Made by a program: the position numbers and the translations under genes | Source: Burkholderiales bacterium | GTDB lineage: Bacteria; Pseudomonadota; Gammaproteobacteria; Burkholderiales; Burkholderiaceae | Length of the DNA stretch: 64,000 bases | NCBI GenBank assembly: GCA_021287185.1 | Contig: JAJTAZ010000005.1 | Location: forward strand, 62,001 to 126,000 | Direction: 5' to 3' | Part shown: positions 1 through 9,554 of the stretch, one piece after another | How the letters are laid out: every line of letters starts with the position of its first letter | Position numbering within the stretch: the first letter of the stretch is position 1 | Notes under the pieces: generated by a model | The model's input: only the letters and a program-made list of their open reading frames with translations | Databases searched by the model: none | What the model was told of the DNA's origin: nothing

Positions 1-1649
1 AGCCAAAACTGCTCAATTTGCGCGAAATGCTGGTGTATTTCCTTGAGCATCGTCGCGAAGTGGTCACGCGCCGCACCGCGTTTGAGTTGCGCAAAGCACG
101 CGACCGTGCGCATATTTTAGAAGGCTTGGCGGTGGCATTGGCGAACATTGACGAATTCATCGCCATTATTAAAGCCGCGCCCACGCCACCTGTGGCAAAA
201 ACCGACTTAATGGCGAAACTGTGGGATTCTGAATTAGTCCGCGAAATGCTCGGTCGTACTGAAGGACGCGATTTATACCGCCCAGACGGTTTACTCCCCG
301 ATATGGGGTTGCAGGACAACGGCCTGTATCGTTTGTCAGACATCCAAGCGCAAGAAATTTTGCAAATGCGTTTGCAACGTTTGACGGGTTTGGAACAAGA
401 CAAAATTGTCCAAGAGTACAAAGACATCATGACGCACATCGCCGATTTGATTGACATCCTGTCGCGTCCTGAACGAGTGACCGCGATTATCGATGGCGAG
501 TTGACCGCGATTGTTGAAGAATTCGGTGACGCACGTCGCTCGCAAATCGAGATGAACGCATCGGACATTGATATTGAAGATTTAATCACGCCGTGCGACA
601 TGGTGGTGACCTTGTCCAACACAGGTTATATCAAAGCGCAAGCGCTGTCCGAGTATCGCACGCAACGCCGTGGCGGCCGTGGCAAGCAAGCCGCTTCGAC
701 CAAAGGCGAAGAGGACTGGATTGAAAACCTATTCGTTGCCAATACGCACGATACGATTTTAAGTTTCTCGAATCGCGGTCGTCTGTATTGGACGCGCGTG
801 TACGAAGTCCCAGCAGGCTCGCGCACTTCACGCGGCACGCCGATTATTCGCATGTTGCCACTTGAGGAGGGTGAGAAAATCACCGCCATGTTGCCGATTG
901 ATGCCAAAAATGGCGGCGGTTTTGCTGAAGACAAATACGTCTTTATGGCAACCAGTCTCGGTACGGTGAAGAAAACCCCGTTGTCGGACTTCTCAAATCC
1001 GCGCAAAGCAGGCATCATCGCGGTGAATTTGGACGAGGGCGACTATTTGATTGGCGCAGCAGTGACCGATGGCGCACACGATGTGATGTTGTTCTCTGAT
1101 GCGGGTAAAGCCGTGCGTTTTGACGAAAACGATGTGCGCCCAATGGGTCGCAATGCACGTGGCGTGCGTGGTATGAACTTGGAAGAAGGACAAAACATCA
1201 TCGCTTTATTGGTGGCCGAATCCGAAAGTCAGTACGTGCTCACTGCGACCGAAAACGGCTTTGGAAAACGCACGCCGATTACCGAATACACCCGTCATGG
1301 TCGCGGCACAAAAGGCATGATTGCCATCCAAACCTCTGAGCGCAACGGCAAAGTCGTTGCCGCGCAGTTGGTCGAAGAAGACGATCAAATCATGCTCATC
1401 ACCCAAGGCGGCACCTTGGTACGGACACGCATTTCTGAAGTGCGCGTGGTCGGTCGCGCAACACAAGGCGTGACTTTGATTGGCTTGGATAAGGGCGATG
1501 TGTTGTCAGGCGTGCAAAAAGTCATGGTTTCGGTGGAGGATGAAGGCGAGTTAGACGAATCGATTGATGACAATGCAGATACACCGTTGTCTGGCGAAGC
1601 ATCCAGCGACACATCAAGCGAGACCACCGCTGAAACGCCCACTGAGTAA
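1..1649 (+). CDS. gyrA: DNA gyrase subunit A, C-terminal part (5' end outside window)
   Basis: GyrA cuts and rejoins DNA in the A2B2 gyrase that adds negative supercoils. The gene is cut by the window edge: the frame is open from base 3, and a TTG at 18 is an internal Leu codon, not a start. The visible part begins in the coiled-coil/C-gate region (HRREVVTRR, ELRKARDRAHILEGL) and runs through the C-terminal beta-pinwheel, where the GyrA box is seen as QRRGGRGK. The catalytic Tyr lies upstream of the window. The protein ends in an acidic Ser/Thr/Glu-rich tail of about 35 residues, as in many GyrA proteins. A terminator follows within 25 bases. gyrB is about 38 kb away beside dnaN, so the subunits are encoded separately. 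Confidence 0.97.
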   Translation, partial: PKLLNLREMLVYFLEHRREVVTRRTAFELRKARDRAHILEGLAVALANIDEFIAIIKAAPTPPVAKTDLMAKLWDSELVREMLGRTEGRDLYRPDGLLPDMGLQDNGLYRLSDIQAQEILQMRLQRLTGLEQDKIVQEYKDIMTHIADLIDILSRPERVTAIIDGELTAIVEEFGDARRSQIEMNASDIDIEDLITPCDMVVTLSNTGYIKAQALSEYRTQRRGGRGKQAASTKGEEDWIENLFVANTHDTILSFSNRGRLYWTRVYEVPAGSRTSRGTPIIRMLPLEEGEKITAMLPIDAKNGGGFAEDKYVFMATSLGTVKKTPLSDFSNPRKAGIIAVNLDEGDYLIGAAVTDGAHDVMLFSDAGKAVRFDENDVRPMGRNARGVRGMNLEEGQNIIALLVAESESQYVLTATENGFGKRTPITEYTRHGRGTKGMIAIQTSERNGKVVAAQLVEEDDQIMLITQGGTLVRTRISEVRVVGRATQGVTLIGLDKGDVLSGVQKVMVSVEDEGELDESIDDNADTPLSGEASSDTSSETTAETPTE

Positions 1650-1672
1650 TATTACTCGCATCCGCATCACGC

Positions 1673-1703
1673 AAAAAACCGCTCAAGTCATGAGCGGTTT
1701 TTT
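1673..1703. terminator. Rho-independent terminator, probably bidirectional
   Basis: A 7-bp perfect stem (ccgctca at 1679-1685 with tgagcgg at 1691-1697, 5-base loop) is preceded by six A and followed by six T. It lies between the convergent gyrA and Old Yellow Enzyme genes, so it can end transcripts from both sides. Confidence 0.85.
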
Positions 1704-1724
1704 GACACTTTGCCCACGATTTCA

Positions 1725-2819
1725 TTAGGATACCTGCACCTGCGCCATCTCCATGGTGGGATAGTCGGTATAACCTTCAGATCCTGGGGTGTAAAATGTT
1801 GCGGGGTTGGGGGTATTTAATGCCGCACCTGATTGAACGCGTGCGGGTAAATCGGGGTTGGCTAAAAAGCCCGTCCCAAACGCCACAGCATCCACCCGTC
1901 CATCGGCGATGGCCTGCTCGGCTTCGTCTGCGGTGTAACCCATATTACCGACCAACACACCTTTGTAATATTCACGTGCGGGGGTCAATACGTCACCATG
2001 CTGTGCTTGGAAAAAATCGCCGCGCATGACGTGCCAGTACGCCAAATTAAAATCATTGAGTCGTTGCGCCAACCATGTGGTCAATACCACGGGATTGCTG
2101 TCAATCATGCTGTTGTAACTATTGAGCAATGAGGTGCGCACGCCCACGCGCTCAGAGCCAATCGCCGCGCACACCGCATCCAACACTTCGGTCAATAAAC
2201 GCGCACGGTTTTCAACCGAACCACCATAGGCATCGGTGCGAGGATTTGCGCCATCACGCAAAAATTGATCGATTAAATAGCCATTGGCGGCATGGACTTC
2301 GACACCATCAAAACCCGCTGCCATCGCGTTTTTAGCCGCTTGGGCAAACGCCGCCACAATCGCAGGCAATTCGTCCGTGCGCAATGCGCGTGGCGCAACA
2401 TAAGGCAATTTTCCTTGTGGTGTGTGCACATCGCCCTCAATCGCCACCGCGCCTGCCGAGACCACACCCGAATCATCCGCGTTCAACGCTGGGTGCACCG
2501 CGCGCCCCGCGTGCCAAATTTGTAAAAAAATCTTGCCGCCCTTGGCGTGCACCGCATCAGTCACCGTGCGCCAAGCTTCGACCTGCGCCTGCGTATAAAT
2601 CCCTGGCTCTGTGGCAAAAGCCGAGGTGTTCGGCAAAATCATTGTGCATTCAGTCACAATCAACCCCGCGCTGGCACGCTGCGCATAATACTCAGCCATC
2701 AATGTATTGGGCATGTGATCCAGCCCTGCACGTGCACGCGTGAGCGGTGCCATCCACATACGGTTTTTAAATGTATTTTGACCCACGGCCAATTCTTTAA
2801 ATAAAGCAGCGTCACTCAT
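1725..2819 (-). CDS. Old Yellow Enzyme family alkene reductase (NemA-like)
   Basis: Predicted FMN-dependent, NAD(P)H-using ene-reductase of 364 residues, the normal family length, probably cytosolic. The fold is a TIM barrel. Seen: the N-terminal NRMWMAPLTRAR segment, the substrate-binding pair His176/Asn179 in VEVHAANGY with the proton-donor Tyr at 181, and the FMN-phosphate region near GNMGYT and AFGTGFLANPDLP. Where many relatives have R-x-SP, this protein reads VRTSLLNSYNS, a variant. The ATG start is followed directly by the conserved N-terminus. It stands alone, facing serC across a 223-base gap. The true substrate (reactive enones, nitro compounds, N-ethylmaleimide-like electrophiles) cannot be told from sequence. 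Confidence 0.9.
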   Translation of the reverse strand: MSDAALFKELAVGQNTFKNRMWMAPLTRARAGLDHMPNTLMAEYYAQRASAGLIVTECTMILPNTSAFATEPGIYTQAQVEAWRTVTDAVHAKGGKIFLQIWHAGRAVHPALNADDSGVVSAGAVAIEGDVHTPQGKLPYVAPRALRTDELPAIVAAFAQAAKNAMAAGFDGVEVHAANGYLIDQFLRDGANPRTDAYGGSVENRARLLTEVLDAVCAAIGSERVGVRTSLLNSYNSMIDSNPVVLTTWLAQRLNDFNLAYWHVMRGDFFQAQHGDVLTPAREYYKGVLVGNMGYTADEAEQAIADGRVDAVAFGTGFLANPDLPARVQSGAALNTPNPATFYTPGSEGYTDYPTMEMAQVQVS

Positions 2820-3042
2820 GTGTGTTTTCCTTATTTCCTTAATATCGCGTTTTATAAAATTGTTTTTCCACGGAGCATATCATAATCGTTTTCAACTGCC
2901 TCTGCAGAGCACACAAACACAGCAAAAACCATTCGCAACCTTTGATAAACCATAAAAGTTCGGCAAATCAACGCCTTGGGTCTATATCAAATAGCCTTTT
3001 TCAGCGATAATGGCGCATTCAAAATTTTTCAGCGAGTCCATC

Positions 3043-4182
3043 ATGCCCCATCGTATCTTTAACTTTGCCGCAGGTCCCGCGGCTTTGCCCACGCCCGTGC
3101 TTGAAAAAATGCAGTCTGAATTGCTCGACTTTCAAGGCGCAGGCGTGTCCATCATGGAAATGAGCCACCGTGGCGCGGTCTATACCGAGGTATTCATGCG
3201 CACGCGCGAAGCGTTTCGCCGTTTGCTCAACGTTCCCGACAACTACCAAATTTTGTTCATGCAGGGCGGGGCGATTGGGCAAAATGCAATTATTCCGCTG
3301 AATTTATTGGGTGATGCAGCCAAAGGCGCGAATCAAACCATCGACAGCGTCATCGCAGGCGCGTGGTCGGTCAAAACCCAAAAAGAAGCCGACCGTTATG
3401 CGCGATCAGGTGGTGGTGAATGTCGCATCATTGCCAACTCGGACGATGGCACGGGCAAATATCTGTACTACCCAGAACCCGACACATGGCAACTGTCCGA
3501 CAAACCCGCCTATGTCAATGTCTGCACCAACGAAACCATCCACGGCGTGGAATGGTACGCACCACAGTCGCTCGCAGATGACTTGGCAGCGCGTGACTCA
3601 TTCCTTGTGGCCGACATGTCCAGCCACATCCTCTCGCGTCCACTCGATGTATCGCGCTACGGCGTGATTTACGGTGGTGCGCAGAAGAACATCGGCCCTG
3701 CGGGCGTGACCTTTATCATCGTGCGCAACGATTTGCTCGACCGTCAGCATCCGCTGTGCCCATCGGCGTTCAACTGGCGCAATGTGGCGGACAATGATTC
3801 AATGTTCAACACGCCACCGACTTTATCAATTTATATTGCGGGCTTGGTATTTGAATGGCTCAAAGCACAAGGCGGCGTGGCGGCAATGGCAGAAGTCAAC
3901 GACGCAAAAGCCAAACTGCTGTATAACTTTATCGACAATTCAAAACTCTATCGCAACGATGTTCAGCCCAAATACCGCTCGTGCATGAACGTGCCGTTTT
4001 TCCTGCGTGATGAAAGTTTGAATGCCGAGTTCCTCGCGCAATCCCAAGCCGCAGGACTGGCCGCGCTCAAAGGGCACAAAATGGTCGGCGGTATGCGTGC
4101 GAGCATTTACAATGCCGTGAGTTTGGATGCAGTACAGGCTTTGGTGCGGTTTATGGGTGAGTTTGAATTGTCAAATTTCTAA
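3043..4182 (+). CDS. serC: Phosphoserine aminotransferase
   Basis: PLP enzyme of serine biosynthesis (3-phosphohydroxypyruvate plus glutamate to phosphoserine); it can also act in pyridoxal phosphate synthesis. 379 residues. The N-terminus RIFNFAAGPAALP is diagnostic, and the PLP lysine is Lys215 in YGGAQKNIGPAG. The start at 3043 is preferred because family members begin a few residues before IFNF; an upstream in-frame ATG at 3010 would add an unconserved 11-residue tail. It heads the serC-pheA-tyrA-aroA cluster typical of Betaproteobacteria, here interrupted by a DUF3800 gene 11 bases downstream. Confidence 0.96.
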   Translation: MPHRIFNFAAGPAALPTPVLEKMQSELLDFQGAGVSIMEMSHRGAVYTEVFMRTREAFRRLLNVPDNYQILFMQGGAIGQNAIIPLNLLGDAAKGANQTIDSVIAGAWSVKTQKEADRYARSGGGECRIIANSDDGTGKYLYYPEPDTWQLSDKPAYVNVCTNETIHGVEWYAPQSLADDLAARDSFLVADMSSHILSRPLDVSRYGVIYGGAQKNIGPAGVTFIIVRNDLLDRQHPLCPSAFNWRNVADNDSMFNTPPTLSIYIAGLVFEWLKAQGGVAAMAEVNDAKAKLLYNFIDNSKLYRNDVQPKYRSCMNVPFFLRDESLNAEFLAQSQAAGLAALKGHKMVGGMRASIYNAVSLDAVQALVRFMGEFELSNF

Positions 4183-4193
4183 TTGATAACCTT

Positions 4194-5024
4194 ATGTCAA
4201 AATACAGCGACTACATTGTATTTGTAGATGAAAGCGGAGATCATGGACTGGAAAACCTTCAGGACAATCATTACCCTGTCTTTGTGCTCGCTTGTTGTAT
4301 TTTTAAGAAATCAGATTATATTCACAAGATCACTCCGCAAGTTCGCCAATTAAAGTTTGACATTTTTGGTCACGATCAAGTTATTTTACATGAATCGGAA
4401 ATAGTCAAAAGAAAAGGGGCTTTTTCAAACCTATCAAAACAGATTCGTGAAGACTTAATTTTAGAGTTGACCTCGATTATAGAGACCAATACCTTTCACA
4501 TTGTTGCTTGGGATGTGGACAAAAAACGACATGTAAAAGAGTATGGGAAAACCTCGAATCTTTATTATCATTCTTTTGAATCATGCTTAATCCAAATTTA
4601 TGATTTGCTGACGGAGTTGGGTCAAATAGGCATTACACATATTGTTTGTGAATCTCGAGGCAAAGAAGAAGACCCAAGTTTAGAACTAGAATTCCGACGG
4701 ATTTGTGACGGGAAAAATATTCGCAAAATTCAATTGCCTTTTGATTTAATCATCCTGCCAAAAATAGCGAACTCAGAAGGTTTACAATTGGTGGACTTGG
4801 TCGCCCGTCCGATTGGATTAAATTTATTGCGTCCAGAGCAACCAAATCGCGCTTATGAAATTATCGCCCAAAAACGGATATCACCGAGCACAAAAGATTT
4901 AAACAACCAACAGTTGGGACAATTTGTCTGGGTAGAGCCAGATCAATTATCTTTGTTCGATTATGACCCCGAAAAAGCAGAAGGGCCTACTAGAAGTCCA
5001 GTAAGCCCAACGCCGACCAAGTAG
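4194..5024 (+). CDS. DUF3800 domain protein (predicted RNase H-fold nuclease)
   Basis: 276 residues. The N-terminal acidic motif FVDESGDHG and the C-terminal LQLVDLVARP segment are hallmarks of DUF3800, a family predicted to have an RNase H-like fold with Asp/Glu metal ligands and often found in mobile or defence-linked settings. No activity is established from this sequence. It sits 11 bases after serC and 71 bases before pheA, inside an otherwise metabolic cluster. Codons are clearly more A/T-rich than in serC and pheA on either side, which suggests acquisition. The tail (about 25 residues, PTRSPVSPTPTK) is low-complexity. It could be cotranscribed with the cluster, since no terminator is seen after serC. 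Confidence 0.8.
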   Translation: MSKYSDYIVFVDESGDHGLENLQDNHYPVFVLACCIFKKSDYIHKITPQVRQLKFDIFGHDQVILHESEIVKRKGAFSNLSKQIREDLILELTSIIETNTFHIVAWDVDKKRHVKEYGKTSNLYYHSFESCLIQIYDLLTELGQIGITHIVCESRGKEEDPSLELEFRRICDGKNIRKIQLPFDLIILPKIANSEGLQLVDLVARPIGLNLLRPEQPNRAYEIIAQKRISPSTKDLNNQQLGQFVWVEPDQLSLFDYDPEKAEGPTRSPVSPTPTK

Positions 5025-5094
5025 TCCCGATCCATTTGCGCTCATTCTATTATATTTGTGATATCAAGTAAACATTTTGTTTAAAATTCAACTT

Positions 5095-6204
5095 ATGAAC
5101 AACACCCCACTCACCCCCGAAATTCAAGCCGAAGTTGATCGCGACCTCGCCCCCATCCGCGTTGAAATTGACGCGGTGGATGCGCAGCTTTTACATCTGC
5201 TCAACGAACGCGCAAAACTCGCCCAGCGCGTTGGTGAAGTCAAACAAAAATACGACCAGCCCGTGTATCGCCCTGAGCGCGAATCCGTCATTCTCGAAAA
5301 AATCGCCGCCCAAAATCCAGGCCCACTGCCCACTGCCACATTGCAAACCCTGTGGCGTGAAGTGATGAGCGCATGTCGCGCGATGGAAGAGCCCGTCAAA
5401 GTCGCCTATCTCGGCCCTGCGGGCACATACACCGAGCAAGCGATGTTCAAACAATTCGGCCACGCGATTGTCGGTGTGGACTGTGTGAGCATTGACGACA
5501 TATTCCACGCGGTTGAGGCGGGCGGTGCAACCTTTGGCGTGGTGCCAATTGAAAACTCGATTGAAGGCGCGATTAACCGCACGATGGATTTGTTGCTCAA
5601 TTCGCCTTTGCGTGTGTGCGCTGAAGTGTCGTTGGCGATACAACATTCATTGCTGCACCGCACGGGCAACATGGCTGAGGTCACGACCATCGTCGCTCAT
5701 CCGCAAGCGCTCGCGCAGTGCTATGCGTGGCTTAAACAACACTACCCGAATGTAACCCAAAAACCCGTGTCCTCCAATGCACAGGGCGCGAAAATGGCGG
5801 TGGACGACCCCGCAGTTGCGTGCATCGCAGGCGACTCGGCAGCGATGATGTATGAACTGCAAAAAGTCGCGGTCGGCATACAGGACGACGCGAACAACCG
5901 CACACGTTTCGTGGTATTGGGCAAACAGGTGTGCAGTCCCAGCCCAGCGGATAAAACCTCGCTCATCCTCGCCGCGCCGAATAAAGCAGGCTCGGTATTT
6001 GCCCTCATCGAACCGCTTGCACGGCATGGTGTGTCTATGGTGAGATTTGAGTCCCGCCCCGCGAAACAAAAAGGTTGGGAGTACTATTTTTACATTGACT
6101 TTATCGGGCATGTGGACGAGCCGCACGTCGCGGCAGCACTCAAAGAAATTGAAGCACAAGCCGCGTTTTATAAATGTTTGGGCTCGTACCCTGTAACGGC
6201 GTGA
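5095..6204 (+). CDS. pheA: P-protein: chorismate mutase / prephenate dehydratase
   Basis: Bifunctional phenylalanine enzyme, 369 residues: chorismate to prephenate to phenylpyruvate. Domains in order: AroQ chorismate mutase (about 15-95; LLNERAKLAQRVGEVK), prephenate dehydratase (about 100-275; GPAGTYTEQA, VPIENSIEGAI, NNRTRFVVLG), ACT regulatory domain (about 290-365; SMVRFESRPAK), whose ESRP motif is the usual phenylalanine-binding signature, so feedback inhibition is likely. ATG 5095 is chosen over an upstream TTG at 5077 that adds only six unconserved residues. tyrA follows after 4 bases, so the two are probably cotranslated. The hisC gene often found next in Burkholderiales is absent. 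Confidence 0.96.
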   Translation: MNNTPLTPEIQAEVDRDLAPIRVEIDAVDAQLLHLLNERAKLAQRVGEVKQKYDQPVYRPERESVILEKIAAQNPGPLPTATLQTLWREVMSACRAMEEPVKVAYLGPAGTYTEQAMFKQFGHAIVGVDCVSIDDIFHAVEAGGATFGVVPIENSIEGAINRTMDLLLNSPLRVCAEVSLAIQHSLLHRTGNMAEVTTIVAHPQALAQCYAWLKQHYPNVTQKPVSSNAQGAKMAVDDPAVACIAGDSAAMMYELQKVAVGIQDDANNRTRFVVLGKQVCSPSPADKTSLILAAPNKAGSVFALIEPLARHGVSMVRFESRPAKQKGWEYYFYIDFIGHVDEPHVAAALKEIEAQAAFYKCLGSYPVTA

Positions 6205-6208
6205 GACG

Positions 6209-7114
6209 ATGAAAACATATCCTCAACTTCCGTCACAACCGATTGGCAAACTCTTATTAATTGGCGCAGGTTTAATCGGTGGTTCGCTCACCTTGGCTTT
6301 AAAAAAAGCCAATGCGGTACAACACGTCACGGGCGTGGGGCGGCGCGCATCGGTGATGCGCGAGGCCTTACAACTCGGATTGATTGACGATTTTGTCGCG
6401 CCCAATACCCCTGAGTACGCGCAAGCGGTGGCGAATGCAGACATCATTGTGCTCGCCATGCCTGTCGGACAAACAAAATCAGTGCTGCGCGATTTATTGC
6501 CCCATCTCGCGCCGCATACGATTATCACCGATGCGGGCAGCACCAAGCAGTCGGTGTATGAGGATGCGCTCGCGGTGTTGGGCAATAAAATCAAGCAATT
6601 CGTGCTCGCACACCCGATTGCGGGGCGTGAAATCAATGGCCCATCGGCAGCATTGGCGGATTTATACGTGGGTAAAAAAATCATGGTCTGTCCCACCGAG
6701 CACAACAGCGCCGCACAAATTCGCACGGTGGTGGGCATGTGGCAAGCCACAGGCGGACACGTATATGAATTGGATTTAAACGCGCACGATGCGATTTTCG
6801 CCGCCGTGTCGCACGTCCCACATGTACTCGCCTACGCGCTGATGAACCATGTCGCTGACGATGCACTGTGTGATGATAAATTCGCCATGGCGGGCGCGGG
6901 CTTTCGCGATTTCACCCGCATTGCCGCCGCCAGCCCAGAGATGTGGCGCGACGTGTGTCTAAACAACCGCGACGCCATCGTGGCAGATTTGGATGCCTAT
7001 CTCACGCACGCGCAGGCTCTGCGCAATCAAATCGCCACCTCGGACAGCGAAGCATTATTGAATGAATTCACCCGCGCGAGCGAAAAGCGTTTGGCGTGGG
7101 GCAAAGACAAATAG
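6209..7114 (+). CDS. tyrA: Prephenate dehydrogenase
   Basis: Makes 4-hydroxyphenylpyruvate from prephenate with NAD(P)+ in tyrosine synthesis. 301 residues, monofunctional: no chorismate mutase domain. The Rossmann motif is LLLIGAGLIGGSLTLAL near residues 15-31; HPIAGREINGPSAA near 130-145 is the conserved catalytic His region; the rest is the helical dimerisation domain. It starts 4 bases after the pheA stop and is followed 15 bases later by aroA, so all three are likely one operon. Confidence 0.95.
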   Translation: MKTYPQLPSQPIGKLLLIGAGLIGGSLTLALKKANAVQHVTGVGRRASVMREALQLGLIDDFVAPNTPEYAQAVANADIIVLAMPVGQTKSVLRDLLPHLAPHTIITDAGSTKQSVYEDALAVLGNKIKQFVLAHPIAGREINGPSAALADLYVGKKIMVCPTEHNSAAQIRTVVGMWQATGGHVYELDLNAHDAIFAAVSHVPHVLAYALMNHVADDALCDDKFAMAGAGFRDFTRIAAASPEMWRDVCLNNRDAIVADLDAYLTHAQALRNQIATSDSEALLNEFTRASEKRLAWGKDK

Positions 7115-7129
7115 AATCAATCCATCACA

Positions 7130-8434
7130 ATGAACCAAATCACTCTAAAACCCACCCCCCACTGCTCAGGTGAAATTATTTTACCGGGCTCGAAAAGCAT
7201 TTCCAACCGCGTGTTATTGCTCTCGGCTTTATGCCAAAAAGGGCAAGTCACGCGCGTGCGCGATGTGCTTGACTCGGACGATACGCGCGTGATGTTGGCC
7301 GCACTCAATGCTCTGGGCGTATCGGTCACTCAGGTCGCCGAGCATGACTACGATGTCACGGGCACAGGCGGCGATTTTGCCAACAAAAATGCTGATTTGT
7401 TTATGGGCAATGCGGGCACGGCGATTCGCCCTTTGACTGCGGTGTTGGCCTTGCAAAACGGCCGGTATCATTTGCACGGTGTGCCACGGATGCACGAACG
7501 CCCGATTGGTGATTTGCTGGATGCGTTGGTGCAAATTGGCGTGTGCGTTGAGTACACGGGCAATGTCGGCTATCCACCGTTCACGCTCTCGCCCGCACAG
7601 ATTCCTGAGGGTGATTTGAGTTTGTCCATCAAGGGCAATGTGTCGAGCCAGTTCCTCACGGCGGTATTAATGGCCGCGCCTTTGCTGAATCAAAACGTGA
7701 CGATTCACGTCATCGGCGAATTGATTTCTAAACCTTATATCGAGATTACGCTCAATTTAATGGCGCGCTTTGGCGTGCAAGTGGTGCGTGAGGGTTGGTC
7801 GTCGTTTACGATTGCGGCAGGCCCTCAATACCAGTCACCCAAAGAAATTTTTGTCGAGGGCGACGCGTCGTCGGCTTCGTACTTCATCGCTTTGGGCGCA
7901 ATCGGTGGCGGCCCTGTGAAAATCCACGGCGTGGGTTTATCGAGCATCCAAGGCGATGTGAAATTTGCCGATGCCATGCAAATGATGGGCGCGAATGTGA
8001 TGATGGGTGCGAATTGGATAGAGGTTCGTGGTGTGGATGAAGGCGGATTGCGCGCGATTGAACTCGATTGCAACCACATTCCCGATGCGGCGATGACCTT
8101 GGCAACTTCGGCTTTATTCGCCAAAGGCACGACGCGTCTGACCAATATCGCCTCATGGCGCGTCAAAGAAACCGACCGTTTGAGTGCAATGGCAACCGAA
8201 TTGCGCAAAGTCGGCGCGAGCGTGGTTGAAGGTGCGGATTTCATCGAAATCACGCCACCTACGGATGATGCGTGGCGACACGCTGAAATCGACACCTACG
8301 ACGACCACCGCATGGCGATGTGCTTTTCGTTGGTGGCTCTCTCCAAAGTCGGCGTGACGATTAACGAGCCTGAATGCGTGGCGAAAACCTTTCCGACTTA
8401 TTTTGAGGTGTTGCAGGGTTTGTTGAAACAATGA
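7130..8434 (+). CDS. aroA: 5-enolpyruvylshikimate-3-phosphate synthase
   Basis: Sixth step of the shikimate pathway: shikimate-3-phosphate plus PEP to EPSP. 434 residues, normal length. Seen: [14 protein letters not shown] near the N-terminus (Lys/Ser substrate contacts), [12 protein letters not shown] (class I type), and [15 protein letters not shown] near residue 345. It ends the serC-pheA-tyrA-aroA run; cmk and rpsA, which often follow aroA in this group, are not here. A small secreted-protein gene starts 10 bases downstream. Confidence 0.97.
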   Translation: MNQITLKPTPHCSGEIILPGSKSISNRVLLLSALCQKGQVTRVRDVLDSDDTRVMLAALNALGVSVTQVAEHDYDVTGTGGDFANKNADLFMGNAGTAIRPLTAVLALQNGRYHLHGVPRMHERPIGDLLDALVQIGVCVEYTGNVGYPPFTLSPAQIPEGDLSLSIKGNVSSQFLTAVLMAAPLLNQNVTIHVIGELISKPYIEITLNLMARFGVQVVREGWSSFTIAAGPQYQSPKEIFVEGDASSASYFIALGAIGGGPVKIHGVGLSSIQGDVKFADAMQMMGANVMMGANWIEVRGVDEGGLRAIELDCNHIPDAAMTLATSALFAKGTTRLTNIASWRVKETDRLSAMATELRKVGASVVEGADFIEITPPTDDAWRHAEIDTYDDHRMAMCFSLVALSKVGVTINEPECVAKTFPTYFEVLQGLLKQ

Positions 8435-8444
8435 GAGGCATGAT

Positions 8445-8819
8445 ATGAAGTCATATATAAAATCATTACTGGTTATGGTGGTGTTTGGCATATCCACACA
8501 AGCGCACAGTGCGACTTGTAAAGACGTACCGCAAAAAGATGAAATGCACTCTCAAACAGTATGCTTATATCCCAATATGAGCATAGAGCGTGCTTATGAG
8601 CACGCTCTAAAATCGAATGAGCCCGATGGTAAGCAGTTAAGAAAAGCCTTACCCAAAAAACATCTCGAAGAAAAAAGCACCCTTGCTTATGTGACCTACG
8701 AGCCAATCAGTCCCTCAAAATATCAAATTAATTTACTATATGACGGTGGTGAAACCATTTGGACAATGGTGAAAAAGAGCGGCAACGTAAAAATTATTTT
8801 TGATTATTACCCCGATTGA
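8445..8819 (+). CDS. Predicted secreted protein of unknown function
   Basis: 124 residues, not recognised. The first 22 form a clear Sec signal peptide (MKSY basic start, hydrophobic core, cleavage likely after THAHSA-type sequence before TCKDV; here QAHSA). The mature protein has two Cys (TCKDV and TVCLYP) that could form a disulfide, and a Lys/Glu-rich middle. Start ATG 8445 has a gagagg ribosome-binding site overlapping the aroA stop at a spacing of about 6, so it is probably translated as the last gene of the aroA transcript. Function unknown. Confidence 0.7.
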   Translation: MKSYIKSLLVMVVFGISTQAHSATCKDVPQKDEMHSQTVCLYPNMSIERAYEHALKSNEPDGKQLRKALPKKHLEEKSTLAYVTYEPISPSKYQINLLYDGGETIWTMVKKSGNVKIIFDYYPD

Positions 8820-8882
8820 ATTGATAACCATTCATTTAATAACTGATCATACCGCACCCAACGCGGTACACCTTTGCAAGGA

Positions 8883-8907
8883 GATTGCAGGTCAAGCCCG
8901 CAATGAC
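8883..8907. repeat. Short REP-like palindrome
   Basis: A 25-base imperfect palindrome (attgcagg / cccgcaat arms, one mismatch, tcaag loop) in the 116-base gap before yaeQ. It closely matches a short palindrome ('gtcattgcgggcttgacccgcaat' type) scattered through intergenic DNA of many bacteria. A related gtcattgcg end occurs in the longer element at 41899. Confidence 0.55.
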
Positions 8908-8935
8908 TCTCTGCTGAAACAAATCACTCATAACC

Positions 8936-9469
8936 ATGGCACTCAAATCCACCATCCACAAGGCCGAAGTGTCGATTGCCGATATGGATCGACATTATTA
9001 TGCCGAACACAGCCTGACCATTGCCCAGCACCCATCCGAAACCGAGGAGCGCATGATGGTGCGCTTGCTCGCATTTATACTCAACGCACATGAGAGATTG
9101 ACCTTTGGTAAAGGGCTGTCCACCGATGATGAGCCTGATTTGTGGCATGTCGATTACAGCAGCGACATTCGCCTGTGGATTGATGTTGGCCTGCCCGATG
9201 AGCGACGGATACGCAAAGCCTGCGGGCGTTCGGACGCGGTACGGGTTTATCTGTACGGCGGTTCGATTGCTGAGAAGTGGTGGCGCGACAATCAAAAAGC
9301 CATGAATGCGCTGGGTAAGGTTTCGGTGTTTATGTTGCCCGACACTTCGGGTTTGACCGCAGTCTGTCAGCGCAATATGTCGCTGCAATGCTCCATTCAT
9401 GACGGCGAAGTTTGGCTCTCCGATGCCGCTGGCGCACATCTCGTGGCATGTGAGGTCTTGAAAGCCTAA
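8936..9469 (+). CDS. yaeQ: YaeQ family protein
   Basis: 177 residues, full length for YaeQ. Recognised from MALKSTIHKAEVSIADMDRHYY at the start (given here in part), the ERMMVRLLAF helix, LWIDVGLPDERRIRKA and the C-terminal half WLSD..G. Family knowledge: YaeQ proteins have a fold related to PD-(D/E)XK nucleases, but their biochemical role is unsettled. No clear Shine-Dalgarno is seen before the ATG. It stands between a REP-like palindrome and the convergent sco gene. Confidence 0.88.
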   Translation: MALKSTIHKAEVSIADMDRHYYAEHSLTIAQHPSETEERMMVRLLAFILNAHERLTFGKGLSTDDEPDLWHVDYSSDIRLWIDVGLPDERRIRKACGRSDAVRVYLYGGSIAEKWWRDNQKAMNALGKVSVFMLPDTSGLTAVCQRNMSLQCSIHDGEVWLSDAAGAHLVACEVLKA

Positions 9470-9554
9470 GCACACAGATTGACCGATACCAACTCAATCA
9501 CTGTTGCATGGATTACCAGACATTTCTCGCAACGACACCACGCACTACTCATCC

